Origin: an uncultured Tolumonas sp.
Lineage (GTDB): Bacteria; Pseudomonadota; Gammaproteobacteria; Enterobacterales; Aeromonadaceae
Direction: 5' to 3'
Length of the DNA: 64,000 nucleotides
Assembly: GCF_963676665.1 (NCBI RefSeq)
Contig: NZ_OY781381.1
Coordinates: forward strand, 62,001-126,000
A model generated the notes under the pieces. It was not told where the DNA came from. It ran no database searches and saw only the letters and a list, made by a program, of their open reading frames with translations. Positions 49,195 to 57,854 of the stretch are shown piece by piece (the stretch's first letter is position 1; each line of letters opens with the position of its first letter). The position numbers and the translations under genes were made by a program.

Positions 49195-50283
49195 TCAGTG
49201 TGTCGCATCAATAACCGCACGAAGCACAGATGGCTCCACGTCGGTAAACAAATCCGCACGACCAATTGCCACAGGCAATACCAGTCGCAGTTTTCCTGCT
49301 TTTACCTTTTTATCCCTCAGCATGTGATGAAGATAATCATCAAAGTCCATATCAGCTGGTGCAGTCACCGGAAGATTAGCTGCCAGCAATAATGCTTTAA
49401 TTCGATCTACATCAGCTTGAGATAATAAAGATAAGCGTAACGATGTTTCCGCCGCCTGTACTGAGCCAACAGCAACCGCCTCACCATGTAGCCAGTTGCC
49501 ATAACCTTTTTCAGCTTCAATCGCATGGCCAAAGGTATGCCCCAGATTCAGAAGCGCTCTAACACCGTTTTCGGTTTCATCTTGTGAAACGACATCAGCT
49601 TTAATCGCACAGCAGCGTAAAATAACTTTGGATAAAGCATATGGCTGCAATGCCTGAATATCAGCGGTATGCAATTCCAGCCAGTTAAAAAATTCTTCAT
49701 CCCAAATGATGCCGTATTTGATCACTTCCGCCATACCCGCAGCCAATTCCCGCTGGGGTAATGTTCGAAGGCAATCAATATCAATAATCACTGCTTTGGG
49801 CTGATAAAACGCCCCAATCATATTTTTACCCAACGGATGATTAACTGCTGTTTTTCCACCAACAGAAGAATCAACCTGGGATAATAAAGTTGTTGGAACC
49901 TGGATAAAGGGAACACCGCGCTGATAACAAGCGGCAGCAAAACCAACCAGATCACCAATCACGCCACCACCTAATGCTATTAATGTGGTATCTCGGCCAT
50001 GTCTTCCTTCCAGTAAAGCCGACATAATTCGTTCAAAAGAAACGAGCGTTTTATGCGCTTCACCATCAGGTAAAATCAGCGTTTCCACTTGATAAGCAGA
50101 TAACGTAGAACAAAGTGCATCAAGATATAATGGAGCAACTGTATCGTTGGTCACTATCATGACTTTTTGCCCAACAATATGCGGAGCAAACAACGCAGAA
50201 GATGTCAGCAAACCGGCTCCAACATGTATTGGATAACTACGTTCGGCCAAATTAACTGTTAACGTCTCCACTACAGCCTCCAT
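49195..50283 (-). CDS. aroB: 3-dehydroquinate synthase
   Basis: AroB converts DAHP to 3-dehydroquinate, the second shikimate step. The 362-residue protein has the NAD-binding [44 protein letters not shown] and the metal-binding [13 protein letters not shown] with its catalytic histidines. It starts 13 bp after the aroK stop. Confidence 0.97.
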   Translation of the reverse strand: MEAVVETLTVNLAERSYPIHVGAGLLTSSALFAPHIVGQKVMIVTNDTVAPLYLDALCSTLSAYQVETLILPDGEAHKTLVSFERIMSALLEGRHGRDTTLIALGGGVIGDLVGFAAACYQRGVPFIQVPTTLLSQVDSSVGGKTAVNHPLGKNMIGAFYQPKAVIIDIDCLRTLPQRELAAGMAEVIKYGIIWDEEFFNWLELHTADIQALQPYALSKVILRCCAIKADVVSQDETENGVRALLNLGHTFGHAIEAEKGYGNWLHGEAVAVGSVQAAETSLRLSLLSQADVDRIKALLLAANLPVTAPADMDFDDYLHHMLRDKKVKAGKLRLVLPVAIGRADLFTDVEPSVLRAVIDATH

Positions 50284-50296
50284 TCATCTCTTCGAT

Positions 50297-50815
50297 CTAA
50301 AGCCCTAACAACTCAACAATTTGAGTCGCTACTTGTTTGGCTGTTAATTCATCTGTCCGAACCACATAGTCAGCTATCTCACGGTACATCGGTTCACGCT
50401 CCTCTGACAGACGAGTTAACACCTCACGCGGTGCTTCTTCCGTCTGTAACAATGGACGACGTTTATCCCGTTGTGTTCTGGCTAGCTGTTTTTCAATCGG
50501 CGTTTCCAGATAAACCACAATACCTCTTGCTGATAGGCGGTTTCTGGTCAAAGGACTCTTGATGGCACCACCACCGGTCGCAAGAACAATACCTTGCAAT
50601 TCGCTCAGGTCACTAATTACCTGCTCTTCCCGTTTGCGGAAACCTTCTTCACCTTCAACATCAAAAACCCACGCAATATCAGCGCCAGTCCGACGTTCTA
50701 TCTCTTGATCTGAGTCATAGAGATCCATATGCAACATTTCCGACAAATACTTGCCGATGGTGCTTTTACCTGCCCCCATAGGGCCAATCAGAAAAATATT
50801 GCGTTTTTCAGCCAT
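50297..50815 (-). CDS. aroK: Shikimate kinase I
   Basis: AroK phosphorylates shikimate at O3. The 172-residue P-loop kinase has Walker [16 protein letters not shown], the shikimate-binding [11 protein letters not shown], and ATGGGAIKS. It is the first gene of the operon running to trpS. In E. coli it follows the hofMNOPQ (pilMNOPQ) genes, but here those genes are separated from it and point away. Confidence 0.97.
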   Translation of the reverse strand: MAEKRNIFLIGPMGAGKSTIGKYLSEMLHMDLYDSDQEIERRTGADIAWVFDVEGEEGFRKREEQVISDLSELQGIVLATGGGAIKSPLTRNRLSARGIVVYLETPIEKQLARTQRDKRRPLLQTEEAPREVLTRLSEEREPMYREIADYVVRTDELTAKQVATQIVELLGL

Positions 50816-51116
50816 TTTGTCTGTCTATTTTTTACCAAAATAATAAATGCCCGTTATGTATAACGGGAACCAGGAGAACAGTACCTTACGCTAGAAACTG
50901 GACGGGGAATTATGCAGCACCCCCCGCCTGATAGCAACCAAGCTGCTGGGGGTAGCATGATGTTCAGTCTGCATTTTACTTGAATTAATATAAAACCGTT
51001 AACATTTCGTACACGCAATTCCTAAAACAGCCAAACGCCCCACTTACAGACTTAAATTTTTTTTCTCCAATAAAGCATATTTATGCACTCAACCTTATAC
51101 AAGCCAGCATGATTGC
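50816..51116. other. Intergenic region between divergent aroK and dapA (left part)
   Basis: No coding gene is seen. It holds the aroK promoter and a 7-bp hairpin CCCGTTAT/ATAACGGG near 50848-50867 just upstream of aroK. The remainder is AT-rich with no recognisable element. Confidence 0.45.
50909..50937 (-). promoter_or_regulatory. Probable aroK operon promoter
   Basis: On the minus strand TTGCTA (50932-50937) and CATAAT (50909-50914) are separated by 17 bp. The predicted start near 50902 gives an 87-nt leader to aroK. Confidence 0.5.
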
Positions 51117-51176
51117 TTGACATTTACCCGCCGATACAGAACTATGGACGTAATTAATGTTAATCTGATTATCAGC

Positions 51177-51251
51177 ATGATGAGCAACGTATTTGTCACA
51201 CGAAAACTATTCAAACCCTCTTCAAAACCGGGTTCGTACGTTTTCGCGTAA
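51177..51251 (+). CDS. Candidate dapA leader peptide (24 codons)
   Basis: The frame starts MMSNVFVTRKLFK and ends PSSKPGSYVFA. Lys codons lie at 51204, 51213 and 51225, and the stop TAA (51249-51251) lies within the 5' arm of an antiterminator hairpin. That geometry is what ribosome-mediated attenuation needs. The weak point is the lack of an obvious ribosome-binding site; an in-frame ATG at 51144 would extend it to 35 codons. Confidence 0.35.
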   Translation: MMSNVFVTRKLFKPSSKPGSYVFA

Positions 51252-51312
51252 CCAGCTTATCGATGCCCCAGTTTGTAAACCCCGGTTACGCTATAGCGAA
51301 TCGGGGTTTTTT
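51231..51312 (+). promoter_or_regulatory. Candidate transcription attenuator of dapA
   Basis: Four pairing segments can be drawn. Segment 1 (GGTTCG, 51231-51236) pairs with segment 2 (CGCGTAACC, 51245-51253). Segment 2 instead pairs perfectly over 8 bp with segment 3 (GGTTACGC, 51284-51291). Segment 3 also forms the ascending arm of the terminator with segment 4. The 2:3 and 3:4 structures exclude each other. No plus-strand gene lies upstream, so the terminator can only act on the dapA leader. Confidence 0.55.
51277..51312 (+). terminator. Intrinsic terminator inside the dapA leader
   Basis: AAACCCCGGTT (51277-51287) pairs with AATCGGGGTTT (51299-51309), extended after one bulged A by CGC/GCG around a TATA loop. 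T6 follows (51307-51312). It ends 29 bp before the dapA ATG. Confidence 0.85.
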
Positions 51313-51341
51313 GTTTAGATTACAGATCAAAAGGAGTTTGT

Positions 51342-52214
51342 ATGATCCACGGTTCTATTGTGGCCTTGATCACCCCATTTCGGGACGGCCAACTTGATGA
51401 AACAGCTTTACGTCATATGGTTGACTGGCACATTGAACAAGGCACCCATGGGATTGTTCCAGTAGGCACTACTGGTGAAAGCCCAACGCTGACTCATGAT
51501 GAACATTGCCGTGTTATTGAAGCTGTCGTTCAGCAAGCTGCAGGACGTGTTCCAGTAATTGCAGGTGCCGGCTCAAACAACCCAATTGAAGCTGTTGAAT
51601 ATACGAAAGTCGCTGAACGAGCCGGTGCTGATGCAACACTGCATGTTGCAGGCTATTACAACCGTCCAAATCAGGAAGGTTTATATCAGCACTTCAAACT
51701 GGTACATGATCAGACGGCTATTCCTATCATTCTGTATAACATCCCTCCACGCGCCATTGTTGATATTCAGCCAGCGACTATGGCTCGTTTAGCGGAATTA
51801 CCACGAATTATCGGTGTAAAAGACGCTACCGGAGATTTATCTCGCCCTTGGACAGAACGTCAGTTAATTAAAAAACCATTCATCTGGTTATCCGGTGAAG
51901 ATGCAACTGCTGTTGCTTATAATATCGGCGGTGGCACTGGTTGTATTTCAGTGACAGCTAACGTTGCGCCTAAACTAGTTGCGGAAGTTCAAAACTTAAC
52001 AGCAGCGGGTAAATGGGAAGAAGCTCGCGATTTACAGGATAAGCTGATCCCACTGCACCAAGCCATGTTTGCAGAACCAAGCCCAGCAGGTGCGAAATAT
52101 GCTGCATCGCTGTTAGGTTTATGCACAGAAGAATGTCGTTTACCTGTTATGCCATTGAGCGATGCGACCAAACAGCGAATCCGTCAAGCAATGGAAAAAC
52201 TGGAACTTATTTAA
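51342..52214 (+). CDS. dapA: 4-hydroxy-tetrahydrodipicolinate synthase
   Basis: DapA condenses pyruvate with aspartate semialdehyde, the first committed step to diaminopimelate and lysine. The 290-residue barrel has PVGTTGESPTL, the catalytic Tyr in LYNIPPR and the Schiff-base Lys in IGVKDATGD. AGYYNRP replaces the more usual TPYYNKP around the second Tyr. The sequence (GSIVALITPF, LSGEDATAVAY, GCISVTANVAP) looks closer to alphaproteobacterial DapA than to the enteric type. AAGGAG lies 5 bp upstream. The leader contains a terminator and antiterminator. Confidence 0.93.
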   Translation: MIHGSIVALITPFRDGQLDETALRHMVDWHIEQGTHGIVPVGTTGESPTLTHDEHCRVIEAVVQQAAGRVPVIAGAGSNNPIEAVEYTKVAERAGADATLHVAGYYNRPNQEGLYQHFKLVHDQTAIPIILYNIPPRAIVDIQPATMARLAELPRIIGVKDATGDLSRPWTERQLIKKPFIWLSGEDATAVAYNIGGGTGCISVTANVAPKLVAEVQNLTAAGKWEEARDLQDKLIPLHQAMFAEPSPAGAKYAASLLGLCTEECRLPVMPLSDATKQRIRQAMEKLELI

Positions 52215-52235
52215 CCTCTAAGGAAAAAGCTTGCC

Positions 52236-52865
52236 ATGCAAATCGAAGATTTACTGAAAAAATACGATGGGTTTGTTTTTGATCTGGATGGCACCTTAGT
52301 TGATTCGATGCCGCTGCATCTCGCAGGCTGGGAGTATGCGGCAAACATATTTGGCTTTCATTATGATGCTACTTGGTTCTATAACCTCGGTGGTGTACCC
52401 AGCCGGAAAATAGCTACCTTACTTTCCGAACAACAAAATCTTAATTTAGATTTGGATGCAGTAACCAAGACAAAAACTGATTATTATCATCAGGTTATAT
52501 CTAAAGCAACTGTATTCCCGGCAATGAAAGAATTAGTTGTTCATTTATTTCATCATCGCCCATTGGCAATTGGCACCGGTTCTGTTCGTGTAAACGTAAA
52601 TACAGTGTTGTCCAATAATGGATTACATTCTTATTTTCAGGCTATTACCGCAGCAGATGATGTAGTTCATCATAAACCAAATCCCGATACCTTTTTATTA
52701 TCAGCAGCAAAGATCAACGTTCAACCATCTCGTTGTCTGGTTTTTGAAGATACAGAAATTGGATTACAAGCAGCAAGAAGTGCTCAGATGGATTGTGTAT
52801 TAATCATCGATGGGAAACCAGACTGGAACACCTTTACCCGATTTAATGCCGATAATGTGTGCTGA
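52236..52865 (+). CDS. yqaB: HAD-family sugar phosphatase (YqaB/beta-phosphoglucomutase-like)
   Basis: A 209-residue HAD hydrolase with FDLDGTLVDSMPLHLAGW (motif I and cap entrance), GTGSVR (motif II) and HKPNPDTFLL with FEDTEIGLQAARSA (motifs III and IV). It resembles E. coli YqaB, a fructose-1-phosphate phosphatase. It starts 21 bp after dapA and is probably co-transcribed, although no metabolic link to lysine is known. Confidence 0.85.
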   Translation: MQIEDLLKKYDGFVFDLDGTLVDSMPLHLAGWEYAANIFGFHYDATWFYNLGGVPSRKIATLLSEQQNLNLDLDAVTKTKTDYYHQVISKATVFPAMKELVVHLFHHRPLAIGTGSVRVNVNTVLSNNGLHSYFQAITAADDVVHHKPNPDTFLLSAAKINVQPSRCLVFEDTEIGLQAARSAQMDCVLIIDGKPDWNTFTRFNADNVC

Positions 52866-52936
52866 TTAATCTGATATTGGTAGCAAAATTGAGGAAACAT
52901 GGCGCCATTTAAATTACGCCACGTTTCTTGCCAATA

Positions 52937-53293
52937 TTAAACTACCCCAGACTCGCCATTATCAGACGATGATGAACCTGTATTATCGTGTGATTCATTC
53001 TGATAGCGAGGGGGACGACGACGCTGGAATGTATTGCTGCTTGCGCGATTCCCCAAAGGAGCAATGGTCGAAATCTTTGCTTTATAGATCATTTGTTGGT
53101 TGTTGTGTGCATCTGTCAGCAGCACACTGTATTGATCGAAACCGCTGATAATCCCTTCCAGCTTGATACCGCTTACTAGAAAAATGGCCACGTTAGTATG
53201 ACTTTTCCGCAACCAATTCAACGCGGAGTCCTGACCGTTGCCAAGCGAAAACGCCTGCTCAAGACTGGTATAGTTCTGATTTTCGCTTGTCAT
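52937..53293 (-). CDS. Divergent Hfq-like RNA chaperone (paralogue)
   Basis: A 118-residue protein with an Hfq/Sm domain at about residues 22-80: ALNWLRKSHTNVAIFLVSGIKLEGIISGFDQY then VLL, MIYKAKISTIAP. Sm1 and Sm2 are intact, including GIKLxG, FDQ and YK. Differences from canonical Hfq are notable. The YKH of the proximal site is YKA, the arginine-rich rim RRER is RKSH, the distal-site Tyr is Phe, a 2-residue insertion precedes Sm2, and there is a 20-residue N-terminal extension. The C-terminal tail is Arg/Ser/Asn-rich and disordered. miaA and hflX, the usual neighbours of hfq, are absent, so this is likely a second Hfq. Confidence 0.8.
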   Translation of the reverse strand: MTSENQNYTSLEQAFSLGNGQDSALNWLRKSHTNVAIFLVSGIKLEGIISGFDQYSVLLTDAHNNQQMIYKAKISTIAPLGNRASSNTFQRRRPPRYQNESHDNTGSSSSDNGESGVV

Positions 53294-53367
53294 TTTTTAT
53301 CTCTCTTAAAGCAATAGATTTGCTGTCAACTCTAGCTTATATCTTACATCTGAGCCATATAAATAAT

Positions 53368-53391
53368 GAAGGTGAGCTAATGCTCACCTTC
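53368..53391 (-). terminator. Terminator after the large lipoprotein gene
   Basis: GAAGGTGAGC-TAAT-GCTCACCTTC is a perfect 10-bp stem with a 4-nt loop. On the minus strand AT-rich sequence follows. It lies between the lipoprotein stop and the hfq-like gene. Confidence 0.65.
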
Positions 53392-53417
53392 ATTTAGTAA
53401 CTTAAATAATCTGATAC

Positions 53418-54980
53418 CTATATATCAGTTAAAGTGATTGGATAAGTCTGTAATGTACTGGTATTAGTACTGGTTACCGTAGATGTGAATTTTGCTGATA
53501 TTGTCATTGTTCCTGTACTAGCTGTAACCGGATTTTCTTTTGGTACTTGGAAATATGAATAAAACGGATAATTGGCAGTACTAGGGTAAACAGAAGATAT
53601 AGTATATGCCTTAGTGGGATCTATCTCAGAAATATGTTGTTGATAAAAAACGCTTTCTTGTGAACTAAGACCAGTATACGCCGCAGGATAATTATCAATT
53701 ATCGTACCTCCATTATCTTTTGTTACAGTAATTTTCGTACCAGAAGGAATAGGAAGTAGTTCATTAGAATCACTATAAGCATATGCAGCAACTCTGAAAT
53801 ATGCCCCTTCTGCATCTTTTACACTAATAACACTACCATGCGCAGCGTCAACCCATACTGAATTTGTGGCATCCCAATATTCAAGTTGAATATGTGCTCG
53901 TGTCGGATTTAAAGATGTAAACGTGTATGCTGCCGACTTCCAAACGGATACTGTTTTCTTAATACATTGATTATTATTAATCAGTTCTTGTGAACAAGAA
54001 AACCCTTCATAAATGTTATCTGCGGGAGTAACACTGCCATTACCATCAAGATCATCATATACAACATTGCCGATATGTGGTTCATCAACATCACCGAATA
54101 AAGGTAAACCTGCAGTATCAAATGCTTCATCAAGATCCAACATTCCATTAGCATTTTTATCAGAAAAACTTTCCTCACCATCAGTATATGCCAATAAAGT
54201 CACTCGACCATAGCGAGTACCTCCAACAGTCGTACCCTGTGTGGTAAGTTTAGCTGTGCATGTACTATTTTTTGTTAGACAGAATCCCGTTGCACCAGCA
54301 TCACTTGTAGCATCACCAGCAACCAGCCCCATTGTTGCAGTAAAATAAATGGACGTGTTATCAGGAATAGGATTATTAAATCTGTCTGCAAGGCGCATAA
54401 TTACTGTGCCATATTCACCATCATAATCAGCGTTTAAGTTTGTGCTGTCTACTGATAGTGAAATACCCTTCGAATCAGCCAATGCAGTTCCACTAGCAAT
54501 AGAGGCTGAATTACCTTTGATATTAGTATTTGTAGCTAGTGATGCAGTTACAGATACAGAACGAGGAATGTTACCAGAAGATACTGTTACAGTTACTTTG
54601 CCATCACTACCTGTAACTGCTTGAGTTTTATTTAATGAATAGCCACTATCACTTGGCATAGCTGCCGAAAATGCAAAATTGACTGTTTGATTAGGTACAG
54701 CAATTCCAGCTGCGTCATATACTGTAAATGTTACGGGTGCCGTCTCAGATTTAACGGAATTATAACCTTTTAAAGCAATAAAGTTAGATGTTAACACATC
54801 AGCCACAATTGAAGCCGCCGGACCAGCAGTGACGGTTGAACCAGTTCCCGTACTACCACTCGTTGTGCCACCTGTTGAACTACCGGAACTTCCACCACTA
54901 ATATCAGTTCCACCGCCACCACATGCCGTCAATAACAATCCAGAAACCAATACTGCCAACATTTTTTTACGATAATTCAT
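53418..54980 (-). CDS. Large surface-type lipoprotein with Ig-like and Ca-binding-like segments
   Basis: A 520-residue lipoprotein. The signal peptide ends at LLTACGGGG (Cys20) and is followed by a Gly/Ser/Thr-rich linker (about 21-55). An Ig-like (Big_1-type) domain comes next (about 60-160, VTFTVYDAAGIAVPNQTVNF then GSDGKVTVTVSSG), with a second Ig-like segment at about 175-260. Two EF-hand or dockerin-like loops, DKNANGMLDLDEAFD and DDLDGNGSVTPAD, lie around 275-320, and beta-rich sequence runs to the end. Big_1 domains occur in adhesins and surface proteins. I do not recognise the full architecture. It is monocistronic between mrcA and the hfq-like gene. Confidence 0.8.
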   Translation of the reverse strand: MNYRKKMLAVLVSGLLLTACGGGGTDISGGSSGSSTGGTTSGSTGTGSTVTAGPAASIVADVLTSNFIALKGYNSVKSETAPVTFTVYDAAGIAVPNQTVNFAFSAAMPSDSGYSLNKTQAVTGSDGKVTVTVSSGNIPRSVSVTASLATNTNIKGNSASIASGTALADSKGISLSVDSTNLNADYDGEYGTVIMRLADRFNNPIPDNTSIYFTATMGLVAGDATSDAGATGFCLTKNSTCTAKLTTQGTTVGGTRYGRVTLLAYTDGEESFSDKNANGMLDLDEAFDTAGLPLFGDVDEPHIGNVVYDDLDGNGSVTPADNIYEGFSCSQELINNNQCIKKTVSVWKSAAYTFTSLNPTRAHIQLEYWDATNSVWVDAAHGSVISVKDAEGAYFRVAAYAYSDSNELLPIPSGTKITVTKDNGGTIIDNYPAAYTGLSSQESVFYQQHISEIDPTKAYTISSVYPSTANYPFYSYFQVPKENPVTASTGTMTISAKFTSTVTSTNTSTLQTYPITLTDI

Positions 54981-55056
54981 AATTATTTCCCTGACTAATG
55001 TCTTTATCCGAGCTCTTTACATATTCAGACATTATTATTGAAAATCAGGGAAAAGC

Positions 55057-55094
55057 AATTGAGACCTACCTCACATATGAAATAGGTCTCAATT
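55057..55094. terminator. 12-bp perfect dyad downstream of mrcA
   Basis: AATTGAGACCTA (55057-55068) and TAGGTCTCAATT (55083-55094) form a long perfect stem with a 14-nt loop, 24 bp beyond the mrcA stop. The T tract on the minus strand is imperfect, so it may be a terminator or an mRNA 3'-end stabiliser. Confidence 0.55.
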
Positions 55095-55117
55095 TCTCAA
55101 AAAAGGCTAAAAAACAC

Positions 55118-57679
55118 TCAGAAAATATCGTCCGTACCTGCAGCCCCTGTCGGGGATGTAGAAGCTGCAGCAGATGTTGAAGTTGATGGTGTTTGCTGTG
55201 GTGTACTCTTGATATCACCATTATCAAACAGCACACTTTCTTGCTGACCAGTAGCAGATGGCTCACTACCTTTCTCAAAAAACTCCTCTCGCCCTCCAGG
55301 TGAAGAGCCTGTCATTGCTAATCCAGAGTAGTTATTGACGTGCATAGTCACAACATCATCGGGCTGATTCAATTTACGATCTGGAATGCCGCGCAAAGCA
55401 ACTTTCATATATTCAATCCAGATCGGCTGTGCAGCACTGGCGCCAAACTCATTCCCTGCAATACTTCGGCCTAATGCTCGACGGTGATCATCAAAGCCAA
55501 CCCATGCTGTTGCAACTATATTAGGGGTAAAACCGCTGAACCAGGCGTCTTTAGCTTCGTTTGTTGTACCCGTTTTTCCGGCTAAATCACCCCGTTTTAG
55601 CTCTTTGGCTGCTCGCCATCCAGTCCCCATCCAGCTGCCCAATCCACGATCCGCGCCACCATATATAGCTGAATGCAATGCTTCTGTTATCAAAAACGCA
55701 TTCGCTGTACTGATAATACGAGGAGCTTGGTTCTGCTGTGTAACCGGATCTATCGGGCATTGGCTATGCCAATCACCCAATTCATCTTTGTAGGCATCAG
55801 GTTTATCCAAGCCAGCTTCTGCTAATTTGCCGCAACCGGCGCAAGCTATAGATGGCGTAGCTTCATAGATGAGATTTCCCGTAGCATCTTCAATATGATC
55901 GATAAAATAAGGTGTTACCTTAAAACCACCATTTGCAAATGCAGCATAACCACTTACCAGTTCTAATGGGGTAAATTCAGCCGTCCCCAAAGAAATAGAT
56001 TCATTGCGTTGTAAGCTACTGTCAGGAAAACCAAATAAATGTAAATAACTCAAAACATTATCAATCCCAACACTACGCAGTAACCGCACGGTGACCACAT
56101 TTTTAGAACGAGCAAGCGCTTCACGTAAAGGGATCGGACCATCGTATTCCGGCGGTGAGTTTTTAGGGCTCCAACCAGATGTTCCACCATCCCACTGTGT
56201 AATTGGTGCATCATTGATGATAGAAGCTAAAGTGAAGCCATTCGCCAGTGCAGAAGAATAGATGAATGGCTTAATATTTGAGCCAACTTGCCGGCGAGCC
56301 TGATCAACACGGTTAAATTTGCTGATATCGAAACTAAAACCACCAACTAACGCTTGAATGGCGCCATTTTTAGGATTTAAAGCAACGAAAGCTGCATTAG
56401 CATCAGGAATTTGAGCTAACCGAAGCTCATCACTGTTTTCATCTTGCCAAACCCAGATCTGATCGCCAACTTGAAGGATATCTGCCGCTTTCCGAGGTGC
56501 AGCACCTTGTCTCTCATCACTGATAAATGGACGAGCCCATTTCAAACCATCCCAAGGAATAGTCGCATCAAGCCCGCCTTTCACAACCACGGTTACCTCT
56601 TTATTATTCACCGCAGTCACAATGGCCGGCTCAAATGGCTCATAACTAGGTAAATCATTAAGATAATTGGTAATCTGCTCGCTGCTCCAAGTTTCACCTT
56701 TTGACCAGAGATGCTTTTCAACACCCCGATATCCGTGACGAATATCATAATCCAGCAACCCTTTAAAGACTGCTGATTGGGCTGCCTGCTGCTGTGTTGA
56801 ACTTAGGGTTGTATAAACTTGATAACCCTTGCTGTAAGACTCTTCGCCATATTTATCCAGCATAAACTTTCTGACCATTTCAGCCAGATAGGGAGCATCC
56901 AAACCAACATCGGTACCATGATAGTGCGTAATAATAGGTTCAGCGACTGCTTGTTGGTATTCATTTTGTTTGATCATACCAAGCTGCAACATTCTGGCTA
57001 AAACCAGATTGCGACGAGCTAACGCCCGTTGTGGTGAACGGATAGGGTTCAACATTGATGGCGCTTTAGGTAAACCAGCAATAACAGCTGTTTCTCCTAG
57101 TGTTAGCTGATCAACAGTCTTGCCATAATAAACTTGTGCTGCAGCACCGACGCCATATGAACGATATCCCAGTGGAATTTTATTCAAATAAAGTTCAAGA
57201 ATTTCACCTTTCGATAATTCTCTTTCAATTCGCCAAGCTAAAAATACTTCCTTAATTTTGCGCAGCAGTGTTTTTTCACGACTCAGGAAAAAATTTCGCG
57301 CAACTTGCTGTGTAATAGTACTAGCTCCCTGCTGCATTCGACCTGAGACAGCCCAAACAACGCCTGCACGAGCAATACCTATCAAATCGATGCCGGGATG
57401 TTCATAAAAACGAGAGTCTTCTATAGCCAAAAAGGCTTGCTGCATCCGGAGGGGGACCTGCTCAAGCTGCAAAGGGATTCTTTTCACATCACCGAATTCG
57501 GACATCAATACACCATCGGCACTGTAGACTTTCAATGGTGTTTCCCACGTTGTATCTCTTAACATAGATACATCGGGTAAGTCCTTCTCAAGATGAAAAT
57601 AAAAAGCAGCGACAGCAGCGATACCAACTGACAACAATAAGAGCAATAACCATAACAATCGCTTAAACCATTTAAACAT
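55118..57679 (-). CDS. mrcA: Penicillin-binding protein 1A
   Basis: PBP1A polymerises and cross-links peptidoglycan. The 853-residue bifunctional protein has an N-terminal transmembrane helix (about residues 5-27), a GT51 glycosyltransferase domain (AIEDSRFYEHPGID with catalytic Glu, GASTITQQVARNFFL, KIKEVFLAWRIE), an OB-like insertion, and a transpeptidase domain with catalytic Ser in GSNIKPF, SKN and KTGTT. The tail is Ser/Thr/Ala-rich. The ATG at 57679 (MFKWFKRLLW) matches the E. coli start; ATGs further upstream overlap the divergent pilM leader. It is divergent from pilM as in E. coli mrcA/hofM. Confidence 0.95.
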   Translation of the reverse strand: MFKWFKRLLWLLLLLLSVGIAAVAAFYFHLEKDLPDVSMLRDTTWETPLKVYSADGVLMSEFGDVKRIPLQLEQVPLRMQQAFLAIEDSRFYEHPGIDLIGIARAGVVWAVSGRMQQGASTITQQVARNFFLSREKTLLRKIKEVFLAWRIERELSKGEILELYLNKIPLGYRSYGVGAAAQVYYGKTVDQLTLGETAVIAGLPKAPSMLNPIRSPQRALARRNLVLARMLQLGMIKQNEYQQAVAEPIITHYHGTDVGLDAPYLAEMVRKFMLDKYGEESYSKGYQVYTTLSSTQQQAAQSAVFKGLLDYDIRHGYRGVEKHLWSKGETWSSEQITNYLNDLPSYEPFEPAIVTAVNNKEVTVVVKGGLDATIPWDGLKWARPFISDERQGAAPRKAADILQVGDQIWVWQDENSDELRLAQIPDANAAFVALNPKNGAIQALVGGFSFDISKFNRVDQARRQVGSNIKPFIYSSALANGFTLASIINDAPITQWDGGTSGWSPKNSPPEYDGPIPLREALARSKNVVTVRLLRSVGIDNVLSYLHLFGFPDSSLQRNESISLGTAEFTPLELVSGYAAFANGGFKVTPYFIDHIEDATGNLIYEATPSIACAGCGKLAEAGLDKPDAYKDELGDWHSQCPIDPVTQQNQAPRIISTANAFLITEALHSAIYGGADRGLGSWMGTGWRAAKELKRGDLAGKTGTTNEAKDAWFSGFTPNIVATAWVGFDDHRRALGRSIAGNEFGASAAQPIWIEYMKVALRGIPDRKLNQPDDVVTMHVNNYSGLAMTGSSPGGREEFFEKGSEPSATGQQESVLFDNGDIKSTPQQTPSTSTSAAASTSPTGAAGTDDIF

Positions 57680-57854
57680 AACTTGAGTATCCGCCATCAA
57701 AGAGCCTATGGGCATGCAGTATATAGTGTTATCTGCTTCAAATTCGAGAGAATTGAAGGACACATTCGTATCGCCAAAATCTAACCTTACAGCTATAGTT
57801 AAAACACTGTTTGGCGTACGCGCCTATTTTAACAACAACCGCATGGATGCCTCT

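Noticed and set aside
51121..51341. Lysine riboswitch before dapA
   Set aside because: The conserved lysine-aptamer core was looked for and not found; the structure seen is a terminator/antiterminator pair instead.
52892..52925. GAAAC-A-TGGCG / CGCCA-C-GTTTC dyad between yqaB and the hfq-like gene as a terminator
   Set aside because: The stem contains a mismatch and neither strand has a T tract, so I cannot support a terminator call.
54013..54624. Plus-strand frames opposite the large lipoprotein gene
   Set aside because: Shadow frames; the minus-strand gene has a signal peptide, lipobox and domain content.
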